Source: an uncultured Anaerolineales bacterium
GTDB taxonomy: Bacteria > Chloroflexota > Anaerolineae > Anaerolineales > UBA6663
Assembly: GCA_937952305.1 (NCBI GenBank)
Contig: CALFZO010000162.1
Coordinates: 1 to 64,000 of the forward strand
Direction: 5' to 3'
Length of the DNA: 64,000 nt
The position numbers and the translations under genes were made by a program. Of the stretch, positions 34,871 to 42,849 are shown piece by piece. Below the pieces are notes generated by a model. It was not told the origin of the DNA. It saw only the letters and a list, made by a program, of their open reading frames with translations, and did no database searches. Position 1 is the first letter of the stretch; every line of letters starts with the position of its first letter.

Positions 34871-34893
34871 CGTAGTGCGTCTCCCTTTGGCAA
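34871..34893. repeat. inverted repeat arm (right) around the peptide gene
   Basis: Contains GCGTCTCCCTTTGGCAA, complementary to the left arm at 34645-34667 with one mismatch (T876 against C662). It lies in the 5' leader of the peptide transcript, between the promoter at 34929-34957 and the ribosome site at 34829-34835. Confidence 0.85.
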
Positions 34894-34928
34894 CGGATCC
34901 ACAAGGCGTCAGGGCCGCTGTGCGGGCG

Positions 34929-34957
34929 ATTGTACTGAACCGCCCGGCTTGCTTCAA
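34929..34957 (-). promoter_or_regulatory. promoter of the short peptide gene
   Basis: On the minus strand: -35 TTGAAG (34952-34957), a 17-bp spacer and -10 TACAAT (34929-34934). It predicts a start near 34922 and a leader of about 100 nt before the peptide ATG. It lies just outside the inverted repeat and within a locally AT-richer stretch. This is among the best-spaced promoters in the window. Confidence 0.7.
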
Positions 34958-34961
34958 GGCT

Positions 34962-36152
34962 TCAAGGCGCGTGCGGCTTGTCGCGACTATTTGCGATAAG
35001 TTTGCTCCACATCAGTTGGGCGGTGTCTGTGCGCGTAACGGCCAGCGCCGTCCGCCAGACGCGCCAGCGCCCGCGCCAATCGGCGGCCCAGGCCGCGGCC
35101 TCGGCGCGGTCAGTCAGACCACGCCGCAGCCGATCCGCCAGCGAGGTCAACGGCTTCTGTTGCGTGCGCGCCATGAGCGCGGCCAGATCCATCCGCGCCG
35201 CGCGCTCACGCAGAGGCGGCGGCGTGGCCTGGGCCAGCGCGGGCAAGGCGGCCGCCGCCGGCGCGCTCAACAGCCGGTCGGCCAGCGCCAGGGCCGCCAA
35301 GGCATAGGGCGCGGTTTGCCGTTCAATGGCGCGCGTCGTGAAGCGCTCCCAATTCAGGCCGCCGGCCGCCGTCACCGTGGCCAGATCCAGCAGTTGCACC
35401 ATGGCCGGCGCCCCGGCGATGACGTGGAAACAGAAGTGGACGCACAGGTGTAAGAGCAGGTCTTCGGCGGCGAGCACGCGCGCCTCCTGCCCGGCCAGGC
35501 GCACCAGCACCGCGCGTTCGCGCACGCCGGGCGTGATGTCGGCGCTCAGGCCGAACCAGGCCTCCTCCAGGGAGGTGTGCGGCTCGACCGTACCGTTGGC
35601 TTCGGCCGACAGGTACGGGTTGGGCGTGGGCGCGGCCGCCCCGGCGCGGCGGAAGGTGCTGGTGTGTTTGACCACGCCCGGCCCAACCAGCGGCGATTTG
35701 TGCCGGCCGCCGTAGCCGAGCTCACTCAGTACGGCCTCGGCCGCCGGTAGTTCCTGCGGTGTGAAGAGCAGATCGATGTCGTTCATCGGCCGCAGCGCGG
35801 GCTCGGTGTACACCCGGGCGGCCAGGTGGACGCCCTTCAGCGCAATCGGCCGCAAGCCGCGCGCCGCACAGGCGTCCAACACCTCGGCCAGTTGGGCGAA
35901 GAGGGCGGCGTTGCGCTGCGCCTGCGCGGCGTGTGTCACCGCCAGCTTGGCGGCAGCGCGCGGCGACAGCGTCACGCCCCACTCTGTCAGACGGTGCTGC
36001 AGGGCCGGGGCCAGGCCCAGCACGATGGCGCGCACCGCCAGCCGGTCCGCGTCAGCGCCGGCCCGCTCAAAGGCGGCCTGCCACGCCGCCGGCGTCTGGC
36101 CGAGGCGCAGGGCGTCCAGCAGGAGCTGGGTTTCGATCAGGGCCGGAGTCAT
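34962..36152 (-). CDS. PF14907-type nucleotidyltransferase (copy 2)
   Basis: A 396-residue protein of the same family as the one at 19892-21109. The core is PIALKGVHLAARVY (about residue 98) followed by MNDIDLLFTP, the DxD metal site, clearer here than in the first copy. A helical C-terminal half follows. The gene is just upstream of the short peptide's promoter and on the same strand, with FAD-oxidoreductase upstream (12 bp gap). Nucleotide transfer to a peptide, sugar or lipid is possible; the family's substrate is not established. Confidence 0.82.
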   Translation of the reverse strand: MTPALIETQLLLDALRLGQTPAAWQAAFERAGADADRLAVRAIVLGLAPALQHRLTEWGVTLSPRAAAKLAVTHAAQAQRNAALFAQLAEVLDACAARGLRPIALKGVHLAARVYTEPALRPMNDIDLLFTPQELPAAEAVLSELGYGGRHKSPLVGPGVVKHTSTFRRAGAAAPTPNPYLSAEANGTVEPHTSLEEAWFGLSADITPGVRERAVLVRLAGQEARVLAAEDLLLHLCVHFCFHVIAGAPAMVQLLDLATVTAAGGLNWERFTTRAIERQTAPYALAALALADRLLSAPAAAALPALAQATPPPLRERAARMDLAALMARTQQKPLTSLADRLRRGLTDRAEAAAWAADWRGRWRVWRTALAVTRTDTAQLMWSKLIANSRDKPHAP

Positions 36153-36164
36153 CGGATCAGGGCC

Positions 36165-37631
36165 TCAGGCCTCCGCGCCGGCCTCGTCGGCGGAGAGCGC
36201 CGAATGCGGCGACAGCCGCAGCTCCTCATGATAAGAGCGCTCGGTGTTGACATCCCAGACGTCGTGGCGCTCGCCGTCCAGGTTGCGCACGGCCAGCATC
36301 GCCGTCAGCATGGAATGGTCCTGGTTGTTGTACTTGTGCAGGCCGTTGCGGCCCACCGTCTGCAAATTGCGGAAGCCGGCCAGGTAGCGTTTGAGCGTTT
36401 CCAGGTAGCGCGCGTAGGTGCCGTTGTAGATCGGGTAGGCCTGGCGCTGGCGGATGACCGTGCCGTCGAAGACGTCGGCGGCGCGCAGCAGGCCGATCTG
36501 TTCCAGCTCGCGCCCCCCGAGCGCGATCAGGTCGGCGTCGGCCATCGTCCACAGCGCCTCGCCTTCGGTGACGAAGTACTCCAGCCCCAGCGACGTCGTC
36601 GCCGGGTCCGGCACCAGGTCCGGGCTCCAGTTCTTGAAGTTCTGCACTCGGCCCACATGGACCTCCGGCGAGTGGATGTACAGCCAGTTGTCCGGGAACA
36701 GGTCGCGCTGGCGCACCAGCAGCACCACGGTCAGGAAGTCACGGTAGGTCAGGCCGCGCGCCGCCGCCAGCACCTCTGGCGGGGCGGGCGGATCAAGCTT
36801 GACGATCAGTTCAGACAGCGGCATGGACGAGATCACGTGCGCGGCGTCGAAGACGCGTTCGAAGCCGTCCTGGCGCGCCACCACGTCGGTGACTGCGCCC
36901 CCGGTGTGGCGCACCGCCATGACCTCGGTTTGGGTCAGCACGATCCCGCCCTGCCGCGCGGTGTGGTCAGCAGCGGCCTGCCACATCATGCCTGGGCCGC
37001 GCCGGGGATAGTGGAACTGTTGGATGAGGGTCTTGATGGCCTGCTCACCGCGCGGGCCGAAGAGCGCGTTCTTCAGCGCGACCGGCAAGGACAGCCCCTG
37101 GATGCGCTGGGCCGCCCACTCGGCCCGGATCTCCGAGCAGGGCAGGCCCCACACCTTTTCGGTGTAGGTTTTGAAGAAGATCAGGTAGAGCTTCTGGCCA
37201 AAGCGGTTGCACACCCACTCTTCAAAAGTCTCCTCGCGCCGGTAGGGGAAGAGCTGGGCCTTCACGTAGCTGGCCAGGACCGCCAGGCTGGTGGCCAGCC
37301 CCAGGTTGCCCAGCGCGTTGAGCGGCCGCAGCGGGTAATCGTAGAATTTGCCGCGATAGTAGATGCGCGAGGTGCGCGGCCGGGCCAGGAAATCGTCGCC
37401 GAGGAGCGCCTGCCAGAAGCGCTCCACCTCCGGTACCTTGGTGAAGAAGCGGTGTCCGCCGATATCAAACAGGTAACCGCGATAGCTTTCCGTGCGGGCG
37501 ATGCCGCCGACCTGGGCCTCGCGCTCCAGCACGATGACGGCCTGGTTGCGCCGGCACAGCTCCACGGCCGCGGTCAGGCCGGCCGGGCCGGCGCCGATGA
37601 CGACCACCTGGCGGTTAGCGGGCACGGTCAC
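36165..37631 (-). CDS. FAD-dependent oxidoreductase (protoporphyrinogen oxidase/UGM-like)
   Basis: A 488-residue flavoprotein. The dinucleotide fold is at the N-terminus (VVVIGAGPAGLTAAVEL, residues 9-25), followed by VLEREAQVGGIARTE and FDIGGHRFFTK. The segment KTYTEKVWGLPCSEI (about residue 155) is typical of UDP-galactopyranose mutase-like and related amine-oxidase-fold proteins in polysaccharide clusters. It may convert or oxidise a sugar nucleotide. The start is GTG 37629-37631. The 109 bp upstream hold no gene I can support, but are locally AT-rich; an open frame there ends as GTGA with this start. Confidence 0.87.
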   Translation of the reverse strand: MTVPANRQVVVIGAGPAGLTAAVELCRRNQAVIVLEREAQVGGIARTESYRGYLFDIGGHRFFTKVPEVERFWQALLGDDFLARPRTSRIYYRGKFYDYPLRPLNALGNLGLATSLAVLASYVKAQLFPYRREETFEEWVCNRFGQKLYLIFFKTYTEKVWGLPCSEIRAEWAAQRIQGLSLPVALKNALFGPRGEQAIKTLIQQFHYPRRGPGMMWQAAADHTARQGGIVLTQTEVMAVRHTGGAVTDVVARQDGFERVFDAAHVISSMPLSELIVKLDPPAPPEVLAAARGLTYRDFLTVVLLVRQRDLFPDNWLYIHSPEVHVGRVQNFKNWSPDLVPDPATTSLGLEYFVTEGEALWTMADADLIALGGRELEQIGLLRAADVFDGTVIRQRQAYPIYNGTYARYLETLKRYLAGFRNLQTVGRNGLHKYNNQDHSMLTAMLAVRNLDGERHDVWDVNTERSYHEELRLSPHSALSADEAGAEA

Positions 37632-37740
37632 TTTCGCGCATTGGTTTGGCGGTCGAGATAGTCAATGTTGATGAATTCGTGAGACTGTAAGAGATACGTC
37701 CCCGCCGCCGGGAATGGATTTGCCCGCCAACGCCGGCCAG

Positions 37741-38307
37741 TCAGTCTTCGGTCAGGAGCGTGGAGCCGCAGAACGTGCACTCGGCGCTTTGGTCGTCGAT
37801 CCACTCGACCTCGTCGCTGCGCACCGGTGCCGCGCACTGCGGGCACTGGGCCGGCAGGCGCCCGCGGGCCGCGGCGGCCAGGGCCGGCTCCGGCTGACCG
37901 ACGTCGCTGGCCAGTTCGTGGGCCAACGCCTCGGCTTCGGCGACCAGGCCGGCGCCGCGCAGGCCATCCACGATCCGCCAGCCGAGCTGCCCGGCCCGCC
38001 GGTCGCGGCCAAGCCGTTTGAGCCAGGCCAGCGCCGCGCGGGCTTCGGCCAGGGCCCGCTGCCCGTCCCCGGCGGCGGCGCAGGCTTCGCCGGCGTGCAG
38101 GTGCAGGTGCACGGCGCGCTTGTACTGGCCATCGTGCGCGGCCTGCTGTGCCAATTCAGAGTAGGCGCGGGCGGCCTCGGGCAGCGCCCCGGCGGCCCGC
38201 TGGCGATTGGCTTCCGCCAGCTGTGGCAGGAGCAGCGCGCTGAGGGCTGGCCTCAAACCGAGACCACGGCGGCGCGGGCGGGCAGGGCGGTTGGGGCGGA
38301 AACGCAC
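37741..38307 (-). CDS. TPR-like protein with C-terminal zinc ribbon
   Basis: A 188-residue soluble protein. The middle (residues 30-130) is helical with repeat-like spacing (AARAYSELAQQA, HAGEACAAAGDGQRAL), resembling tetratricopeptide repeats. The C-terminus has two Cys pairs, CPQC and CTFC, which would bind one zinc. GTG 38305-38307 has GGAGG five bases upstream. It lies after trmI on the same strand with a 40-bp gap. It may be a protein-interaction adaptor; no more can be said. Confidence 0.75.
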   Translation of the reverse strand: MRFRPNRPARPRRRGLGLRPALSALLLPQLAEANRQRAAGALPEAARAYSELAQQAAHDGQYKRAVHLHLHAGEACAAAGDGQRALAEARAALAWLKRLGRDRRAGQLGWRIVDGLRGAGLVAEAEALAHELASDVGQPEPALAAAARGRLPAQCPQCAAPVRSDEVEWIDDQSAECTFCGSTLLTED

Positions 38308-38347
38308 GGTGGCCTCCGGGGTGAGCTGGCGCGGTGCGCGTGACCGA

Positions 38348-39214
38348 TCAAATGAAATCGTCGTTGTCGAGCGCGTCCGCCTCGTCGCCGGCGTCGCCCT
38401 CGTCCGCCGCGGCCTCGGCGGCGGCAGCCGGCGGCTCGCCCAGGGTCACAGCCCGGCCAAAGATCAAGTAGCCGGTGTGGGCCACCATGCGGTCGGTGGG
38501 GCGCAGGCGCTCGGGCACGATCTTGTAGTAGCGGATCAGGACCTCGCAGACTTCCACGAAGTCAAAGCGGTCGCGCTGGAGCGCTTCCAGCAGGCGCGAG
38601 ACCTGGTTGGCGGTGGGCAGGATGCTGCCGAAGAAACCGCCGCCCTTGAGCGCGGCGCGCGCCTCGACGGTGTAATCCCACGGGTTGGGGACGTCCAGGA
38701 ACAGCGCGTCGACGTCCACTTCGTCGAAGCCCAGGCTGATGTCGCGCTGCTTCAGCGTCACCCGTTCCAGCAGGCCGACGCGCTCCAGGTTGCGGCGCGC
38801 CAGGCTCTGCATGTCCTCGCGCACGTCGTAGGAGATCACGCGCCCCTGCGGCCCCACCGTCTGGGCCAGCACCGTCGTCAGGCCGCCGCTGCCGGTGCCG
38901 CACTCCAGCACGGTCTTGCCCGGCGTGATGGACATCTTCATCAGAATGAAGCCGATGTCCTTGGGATAGATGATCTGCGAGTTGCGCTTGATATCGCGGA
39001 TCAGGTCGTCGGTGGACGGCTCCAGGAGATAGAAACGGTGGCCCTTGTGGGTGGCCACCTCGGCGCCCAGCGCCAGGCCGATGAGCGCGTCGTGCTCGAT
39101 GTAGCCGTAGTTGCAGTGGAACTTCTCGCCCGGCTTCAGCCGGAAGATAAAGGTCTGCTTTTTACGGTCGCGTCCGATGAGTTGGATGATGTCACCCGCC
39201 TGGGTCACTGCCAT
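38348..39214 (-). CDS. trmI: tRNA (adenine-N1)-methyltransferase
   Basis: A 288-residue S-adenosylmethionine-dependent methyltransferase of the TrmI family, which makes m1A58 in the T-loop of tRNAs. The N-terminal beta domain is followed by IKRNSQIIYPKDIGFIL, a family signature, then SAM motif LECGTGSGGLTTVLA (about residues 103-117), YDVREDM and the catalytic-site LDVPNPWDY. The C-terminal 30 residues are acidic. A -10 box (TATAAT) lies 34 bases upstream of the ATG. It is divergent from the response regulator at 39341. Confidence 0.95.
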   Translation of the reverse strand: MAVTQAGDIIQLIGRDRKKQTFIFRLKPGEKFHCNYGYIEHDALIGLALGAEVATHKGHRFYLLEPSTDDLIRDIKRNSQIIYPKDIGFILMKMSITPGKTVLECGTGSGGLTTVLAQTVGPQGRVISYDVREDMQSLARRNLERVGLLERVTLKQRDISLGFDEVDVDALFLDVPNPWDYTVEARAALKGGGFFGSILPTANQVSRLLEALQRDRFDFVEVCEVLIRYYKIVPERLRPTDRMVAHTGYLIFGRAVTLGEPPAAAAEAAADEGDAGDEADALDNDDFI

Positions 39215-39248
39215 TGGGTTTGTGCCTCGCCGCTGTGAGATGGAGGCG

Positions 39249-39254
39249 ATTATA
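39249..39254 (-). promoter_or_regulatory. -10 box upstream of trmI
   Basis: A perfect TATAAT on the minus strand, 34 bases before the trmI ATG. The -35 region has no clear TTGACA. Confidence 0.5.
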
Positions 39255-39282
39255 ACCGCGGACGGGTAGGCTATCCTTCCTG

Positions 39283-39310
39283 TTGCCGGGCCTGTCAGTT
39301 ATGGTACACT
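39283..39310 (+). promoter_or_regulatory. promoter of the response regulator gene
   Basis: -35 TTGCCG (39283-39288), 16-bp spacer, extended -10 TGGTACACT (39302-39310). The gene starts 30 bases further on with GGAGG before the ATG. Confidence 0.6.
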
Positions 39311-39340
39311 TCCTGCGCTATAGATGCTGCGGAGGCCTGG

Positions 39341-39754
39341 ATGGAGAATAGCAAGCGAGTTGTGTGCATTGAGGACGAGCCGGAGATGATCGACCTCATG
39401 CGCTTGATCTTGAGCCGCAAGGGCTATCAGGTGATTGGCGCGATGGGGGGACGCGAGGGCCTGGAGGCCGTTCAGCGCGACAAGCCCGACGTCGTCCTGC
39501 TGGACCTGATGATGCCGGACATGGACGGCTGGGAAGTCTATCAGAAAATGAAGGCCAACGACGCTACCAAGAACATCCCCGTGATCGTGGTGACGGCCAA
39601 GGCGCAGAGCATCGACAAGGTGCTGGGGCTGCACATCGCCAAGGTGGACGACTACATCACCAAGCCGTTTGGCCCGCAGGACCTCGTCGACAGCATCGAG
39701 AAGGTGCTGGCCCGCAAAGAGCGGGAGCGGGCCGAGAAAGAGAAGCCGGCCTGA
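39341..39754 (+). CDS. single-domain response regulator
   Basis: A 137-residue CheY-like receiver without output domain. The acidic pocket is EDEPEM (residues 7-12), the phospho-acceptor Asp is in VVLLDLMMPDMDGW (about residue 53), followed by VVTAKAQS (Thr) and the conserved Lys in YITKPFGP (about 106). The 16-residue tail is a charged helix (KEREREKAE-like pattern). It likely relays phosphate from an unlinked histidine kinase; none is adjacent. GGAGG precedes the ATG, and a strong hairpin at 39787-39810 follows the gene. Confidence 0.95.
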   Translation: MENSKRVVCIEDEPEMIDLMRLILSRKGYQVIGAMGGREGLEAVQRDKPDVVLLDLMMPDMDGWEVYQKMKANDATKNIPVIVVTAKAQSIDKVLGLHIAKVDDYITKPFGPQDLVDSIEKVLARKERERAEKEKPA

Positions 39755-39786
39755 CCCGGCGCGGGCAGCCGATCGCATGACCCAGG

Positions 39787-39816
39787 CCGGGGGCGGTAAC
39801 ACGCCCCCGGATTTGT
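39787..39816 (+). terminator. hairpin after the response regulator
   Basis: A perfect 9-bp stem, CCGGGGGCG (39787-39795) and CGCCCCCGG (39802-39810), with a 6-nt loop and the T-rich tail ATTTGTT. The tail is not a full T-run, so termination may be partial. It ends only seven bases before the GTG of the DUF192 gene. Confidence 0.65.
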
Positions 39817-39817
39817 T

Positions 39818-40207
39818 GTGAGCCGCCGCGTCGACGTGATCCACCGCGCCTCCGGCGTCCGGCTCGTCCAGGGCGCGCGGTGGTGCGCGTCTTTCTGGTG
39901 CCGGCTGCGCGGGCTGATGTTTCGCCGCCGCCTGGAGCCGGGCGAGGCCGTCCTCCTGGTGGAGGCCGCCGACAGCCGCGTGACCACGTCCATCCACATG
40001 TTCTTCGTCCCGTTCCCGATTGCGGCTATCTGGATCAACAGCGCCGGCCAGGTCGTGGACAAAGTCGAGGCGCTGCCCAATCGGCCGTATTACGCCCCGC
40101 GCCGGCCGGCGCGCTTTACTCTGGAAGGGTCCCCGGCCTTGCTCTCCCAAGTGGCAATTGACGATGAGCTGGTTTTTGAAGACAGCGCGCTTGCTGCTGG
40201 TCGTTAG
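39818..40207 (+). CDS. DUF192 family protein
   Basis: A 129-residue protein of the DUF192 family. The family pattern is visible as ARWCASFWCRLRGLMFRR, then SIHMFFVPFPIAAIWI and the aromatic/acidic C-terminal part. No signal peptide is seen, whereas many DUF192 proteins are secreted. Function unknown. The GTG start (39818-39820) lies immediately after a hairpin and has no visible ribosome site. Its last 44 bases overlap the next gene, which is read in another frame. Confidence 0.85.
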   Translation: MSRRVDVIHRASGVRLVQGARWCASFWCRLRGLMFRRRLEPGEAVLLVEAADSRVTTSIHMFFVPFPIAAIWINSAGQVVDKVEALPNRPYYAPRRPARFTLEGSPALLSQVAIDDELVFEDSALAAGR

Positions 40208-41549
40208 CGTGCTGGGCCTGGCGGCCGCGGCGCCGGTGCGCGCTCAGGCGCCGGCCGGCCCGGTGTACGTCGTCCAGGCCGGCGACACGCTCTACGGCAT
40301 CGCCCGGCAATTCGGCGTGCCCCTGGACGCGCTGCAGGCCGCGAACCCCACTGTGGATGCCGCGAACCTGCCGGTCGGCCAGGCTTTGATCATCCCGGGC
40401 TACGCCGATGTCTCCGGCGCGCTGAGCGTCCATTTTCTTGGGCCGGGCGAAGCCCTGGATAGCTTGATGCTGCGCTTCGGGTTGCAGCGCGCGACGCTGG
40501 TGCGCCTCAACCGGCTGGTCAACCCGGACCGGCTGTACATCAGCCAGCCCATCATTCTGGTGGACGCGCCGGATGCTGGCCCGCCTCTGGAGACGGGCGT
40601 GACGGTGACGGCACCGGACGGGGCCGGCCTGTTATCGGTGGCGGCGGCCGCCAACCAGAACCCGTGGGCGCTGGCGGCCGCTAACCGCCTGGCGCATCCG
40701 GGCGCCCTGCCACCCGGCGCCGCCATCGTGCAGCCCGGCGGGCAAGCCGCCCTGAAGGCTCTGCCGGCGCCGCTGGACGACATCCAACTGCGGCCGTTGC
40801 CGGCCGTCCAGGGCGGCACCCTGGTCGTCGCCGTGCGCACGCGCGAGGCCGTGCCCGTCACCGGCGCGTTGGGCGATTGGCCGCTCACGTTCAGCGTGGA
40901 TCCGGCCGATCCCAAGCGCGCGGTGGCGCTGCTGGGCCTCTACCGCCTGGCCGAGCCCAACCTGTACCCGTTGACGATCACGGCCGGCGGCGCGCGCTTC
41001 TCCCAGGCGCTGCCGGTGCGCGCCGCCGACTACGGTTCCGATCCGCCGCTGACCGTGGACCCGGCCACCCTGGACCCGGCCAGCGTGCAGCCGGAACTGG
41101 AACGCGTGCTGGCCATCGTCCGGCAAGTGACGCCGACCCGACAGTGGGAGGGCGCCTTTCTGCTGCCGTCCGTCGGCGCGATCCGCTCGCGCTTCGGGTC
41201 ACTGCGCGCCTACAACGGCGGCCCGTACGATTCGTTTCACGGCGGGGTGGATTTCTCCGGGGCGGAGGACCGGCCCATTACGGCGCCGGCGCCGGGGGTG
41301 GTGGTGCTCTCCGAGCCGCTGACGGTGCGCGGCCTGGCCACGATCATCGATCATGGCTGGGGCGTCTTCACCGGCTATTGGCATCAGTCGCAGAGCCTGG
41401 TCCAGGTGGGCGACCGTGTCAGCCCCGGGCAGATTATCGGCTACCAGGGCGCGACCGGGCGCGTCACCGGCCCGCACCTGCACTGGGAGGTGTGGGTGGG
41501 CGGCTACCAGGTGGAGCCGCTCGCCTGGACGGAAGCCGTTTTTCCGTGA
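40164..41549 (+). CDS. LysM-repeat M23 metallopeptidase
   Basis: A 461-residue secreted protein. A signal peptide (residues 1-29, ending PVRAQA) is followed by a clear LysM repeat (YVVQAGDTLYGIARQFGV), a second more divergent one (ending LYISQPIILVD) and possibly a third. A middle beta-rich region precedes the C-terminal M23 peptidase with HGGVDF, the IIDHG segment and GPHLHWEVW. The zinc ligands are present. It should bind peptidoglycan and cleave its cross-bridges or help control hydrolysis. ATG 40164 is chosen because it begins the signal peptide. Confidence 0.93.
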   Translation: MSWFLKTARLLLVVSVLGLAAAAPVRAQAPAGPVYVVQAGDTLYGIARQFGVPLDALQAANPTVDAANLPVGQALIIPGYADVSGALSVHFLGPGEALDSLMLRFGLQRATLVRLNRLVNPDRLYISQPIILVDAPDAGPPLETGVTVTAPDGAGLLSVAAAANQNPWALAAANRLAHPGALPPGAAIVQPGGQAALKALPAPLDDIQLRPLPAVQGGTLVVAVRTREAVPVTGALGDWPLTFSVDPADPKRAVALLGLYRLAEPNLYPLTITAGGARFSQALPVRAADYGSDPPLTVDPATLDPASVQPELERVLAIVRQVTPTRQWEGAFLLPSVGAIRSRFGSLRAYNGGPYDSFHGGVDFSGAEDRPITAPAPGVVVLSEPLTVRGLATIIDHGWGVFTGYWHQSQSLVQVGDRVSPGQIIGYQGATGRVTGPHLHWEVWVGGYQVEPLAWTEAVFP

Positions 41550-41555
41550 GGCCGG

Positions 41556-41828
41556 TCACTCCTCGACCGGCCCGCCGCTGTCGGCCAGGTCGCCCGTCTC
41601 CAACTCGTGGCGCTCGTACTGCTCGATGAGCGCCTGCGCCTCGGCCGCGCGGGCGTCGGGCACGAGCACGTCCACTTCACCCATCGGGCCGACGGTGAGG
41701 GCGTAGACGGCCCCGGCGCTGTCCTGGGAGAGCTGCACCGGGAGCTCAGCCGACTCCAGCAGGCTCTTGATGATCTCGGCCTGGATCAGGCCGGCGGCGG
41801 TGTAGACAACGATCCATTGCGGCGGCAT
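41556..41828 (-). CDS. DUF2007-like small protein
   Basis: A 90-residue soluble protein. It begins WIVVYTAAGLIQAEIIKSLL, the pattern of DUF2007 proteins (putative signal-transducing or substrate-handling domain), and continues with LPVQLSQDSAG and VDVLVPDARAAEAQALI. Function of the family is unknown. ATG 41826-41828 with AAAGGAA eight bases upstream is preferred over an open upstream extension. It is convergent with the LysM-M23 gene. Confidence 0.8.
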   Translation of the reverse strand: MPPQWIVVYTAAGLIQAEIIKSLLESAELPVQLSQDSAGAVYALTVGPMGEVDVLVPDARAAEAQALIEQYERHELETGDLADSGGPVEE

Positions 41829-41857
41829 GGCGGCGTTTCCTTTGTTTGTGCCGGATA

Positions 41858-41885
41858 TTGCAAACCCGGTCACCCTGAGTATAAT
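41858..41885 (+). promoter_or_regulatory. promoter of the unknown trio operon
   Basis: -35 TTGCAA (41858-41863), 16-bp spacer, perfect -10 TATAAT (41880-41885). The first gene starts 43 bases downstream. Confidence 0.65.
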
Positions 41886-41927
41886 CCCTTAGCATTTTGT
41901 CGACAGGCACAGGATTGAGGCGAAGAC

Positions 41928-42842
41928 TTGAGCGGACCCCAGACACTGAAGGCTGATTATTGGGGCGCGGGCTTCTCGATTGAAGACGCGGACCTGGAAT
42001 ATCTCTACAACCTCCTGCTAGAAGAGGAGACCCCGCTGACCAGTCAGGAGATGACCCAAGTCATCATCCAGCGGCGGGTGGAGCGCGAGGCTGAAGCGCT
42101 GAAGCGGCGCGAGCAGGGCGCGGTTCCCTATCTCCCCAAAGAAACCTACACGGTTGGCCAGCAGATCGCGTTCACGGCGCCGCGCTTTGTGATCGGCACG
42201 GTCGTGCGCCTGCGCGCCGGCCAGAACCCGGACCAGGGCCAGTTTGATGTCGTCGCCGTGGATTTCGGTGATGGCCGCCCGCCGCGCGAGTTCGCGGCCC
42301 GCCTGGCCGACCATCCGCTCAACACGCAGATGGTCTACCACGGCGATGCGGAACTGGCGGAGCCGGAGGAGCTGTTCAACCGCTACGGCGCGACGGTGGC
42401 CGTCAAACTGGAGGCGCGCCTCAAGGCTAGCCCGGACATCGTCCGTCTGGCCGGGCGCTGGTTCCCGCGGTCGCTGCTGGCCAACGTCAACATCGGCCAC
42501 CTCAACCTGGCCGAGGCCGTGCTGGACATGGCCGGTGGCGGCCCGCTGCCCACCGAGGCCCTGCTCAAGGAAGTGGGCCTGCCCGCCAACGTCAACCCCC
42601 GCCTGCAGGCGTTCTCGCTGCACTACGCGCTGCAGGAGGATGAGCGCTTCGACGAAGTCGGCCCGTCCGGCCAGGTGCTCTGGTACCTGCGCCGCCTGGA
42701 GCCGCCCGAGGTGCTCTACCCGCCGCGCCGCCTGGAGAACGCCGCGCCCGAGTTCGACGCGGGCCGGTTGACGCCGGCCCTGCGCGCCCTGATTGACGAG
42801 ATCGACGACGAGTTCTCGACCGAGGTCGGTGACGGCGACTGA
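41928..42842 (+). CDS. unknown protein, possible SH3-like and winged-helix segments (trio gene 1)
   Basis: A 304-residue soluble protein that I do not recognise. The N-terminal 45 residues are acidic and helical (DADLEYLYNLLLEEETPLTS). YTVGQQIAF and GTVVRLRAGQNPDQGQFDVV (about residues 74-110) suggest a small beta-barrel. Near residues 223-255, NPRLQAFSLHYALQEDERF and the following VGPSGQVLWYL resemble HARE-HTH-type winged helices, which would fit a nucleic-acid role; this is only a pattern impression. TTG start 41928-41930 has GAGG seven bases upstream. It leads an operon of four tightly packed genes. Confidence 0.75.
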   Translation: MSGPQTLKADYWGAGFSIEDADLEYLYNLLLEEETPLTSQEMTQVIIQRRVEREAEALKRREQGAVPYLPKETYTVGQQIAFTAPRFVIGTVVRLRAGQNPDQGQFDVVAVDFGDGRPPREFAARLADHPLNTQMVYHGDAELAEPEELFNRYGATVAVKLEARLKASPDIVRLAGRWFPRSLLANVNIGHLNLAEAVLDMAGGGPLPTEALLKEVGLPANVNPRLQAFSLHYALQEDERFDEVGPSGQVLWYLRRLEPPEVLYPPRRLENAAPEFDAGRLTPALRALIDEIDDEFSTEVGDGD

Positions 42843-42849
42843 GGTCGCG

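Noticed and set aside
34823..34957. 45-residue N-terminal extension of the short peptide
   Set aside because: It would include the peptide's own -10 and -35 boxes, while ATG 34820-34822 has an ideal ribosome site and begins the leader motif.
37628..37740. Small minus-strand gene ending at 37628 as GTGA with the FAD oxidoreductase start
   Set aside because: No start codon with a ribosome site and no recognisable sequence; its upstream part overlaps the zinc-ribbon gene.
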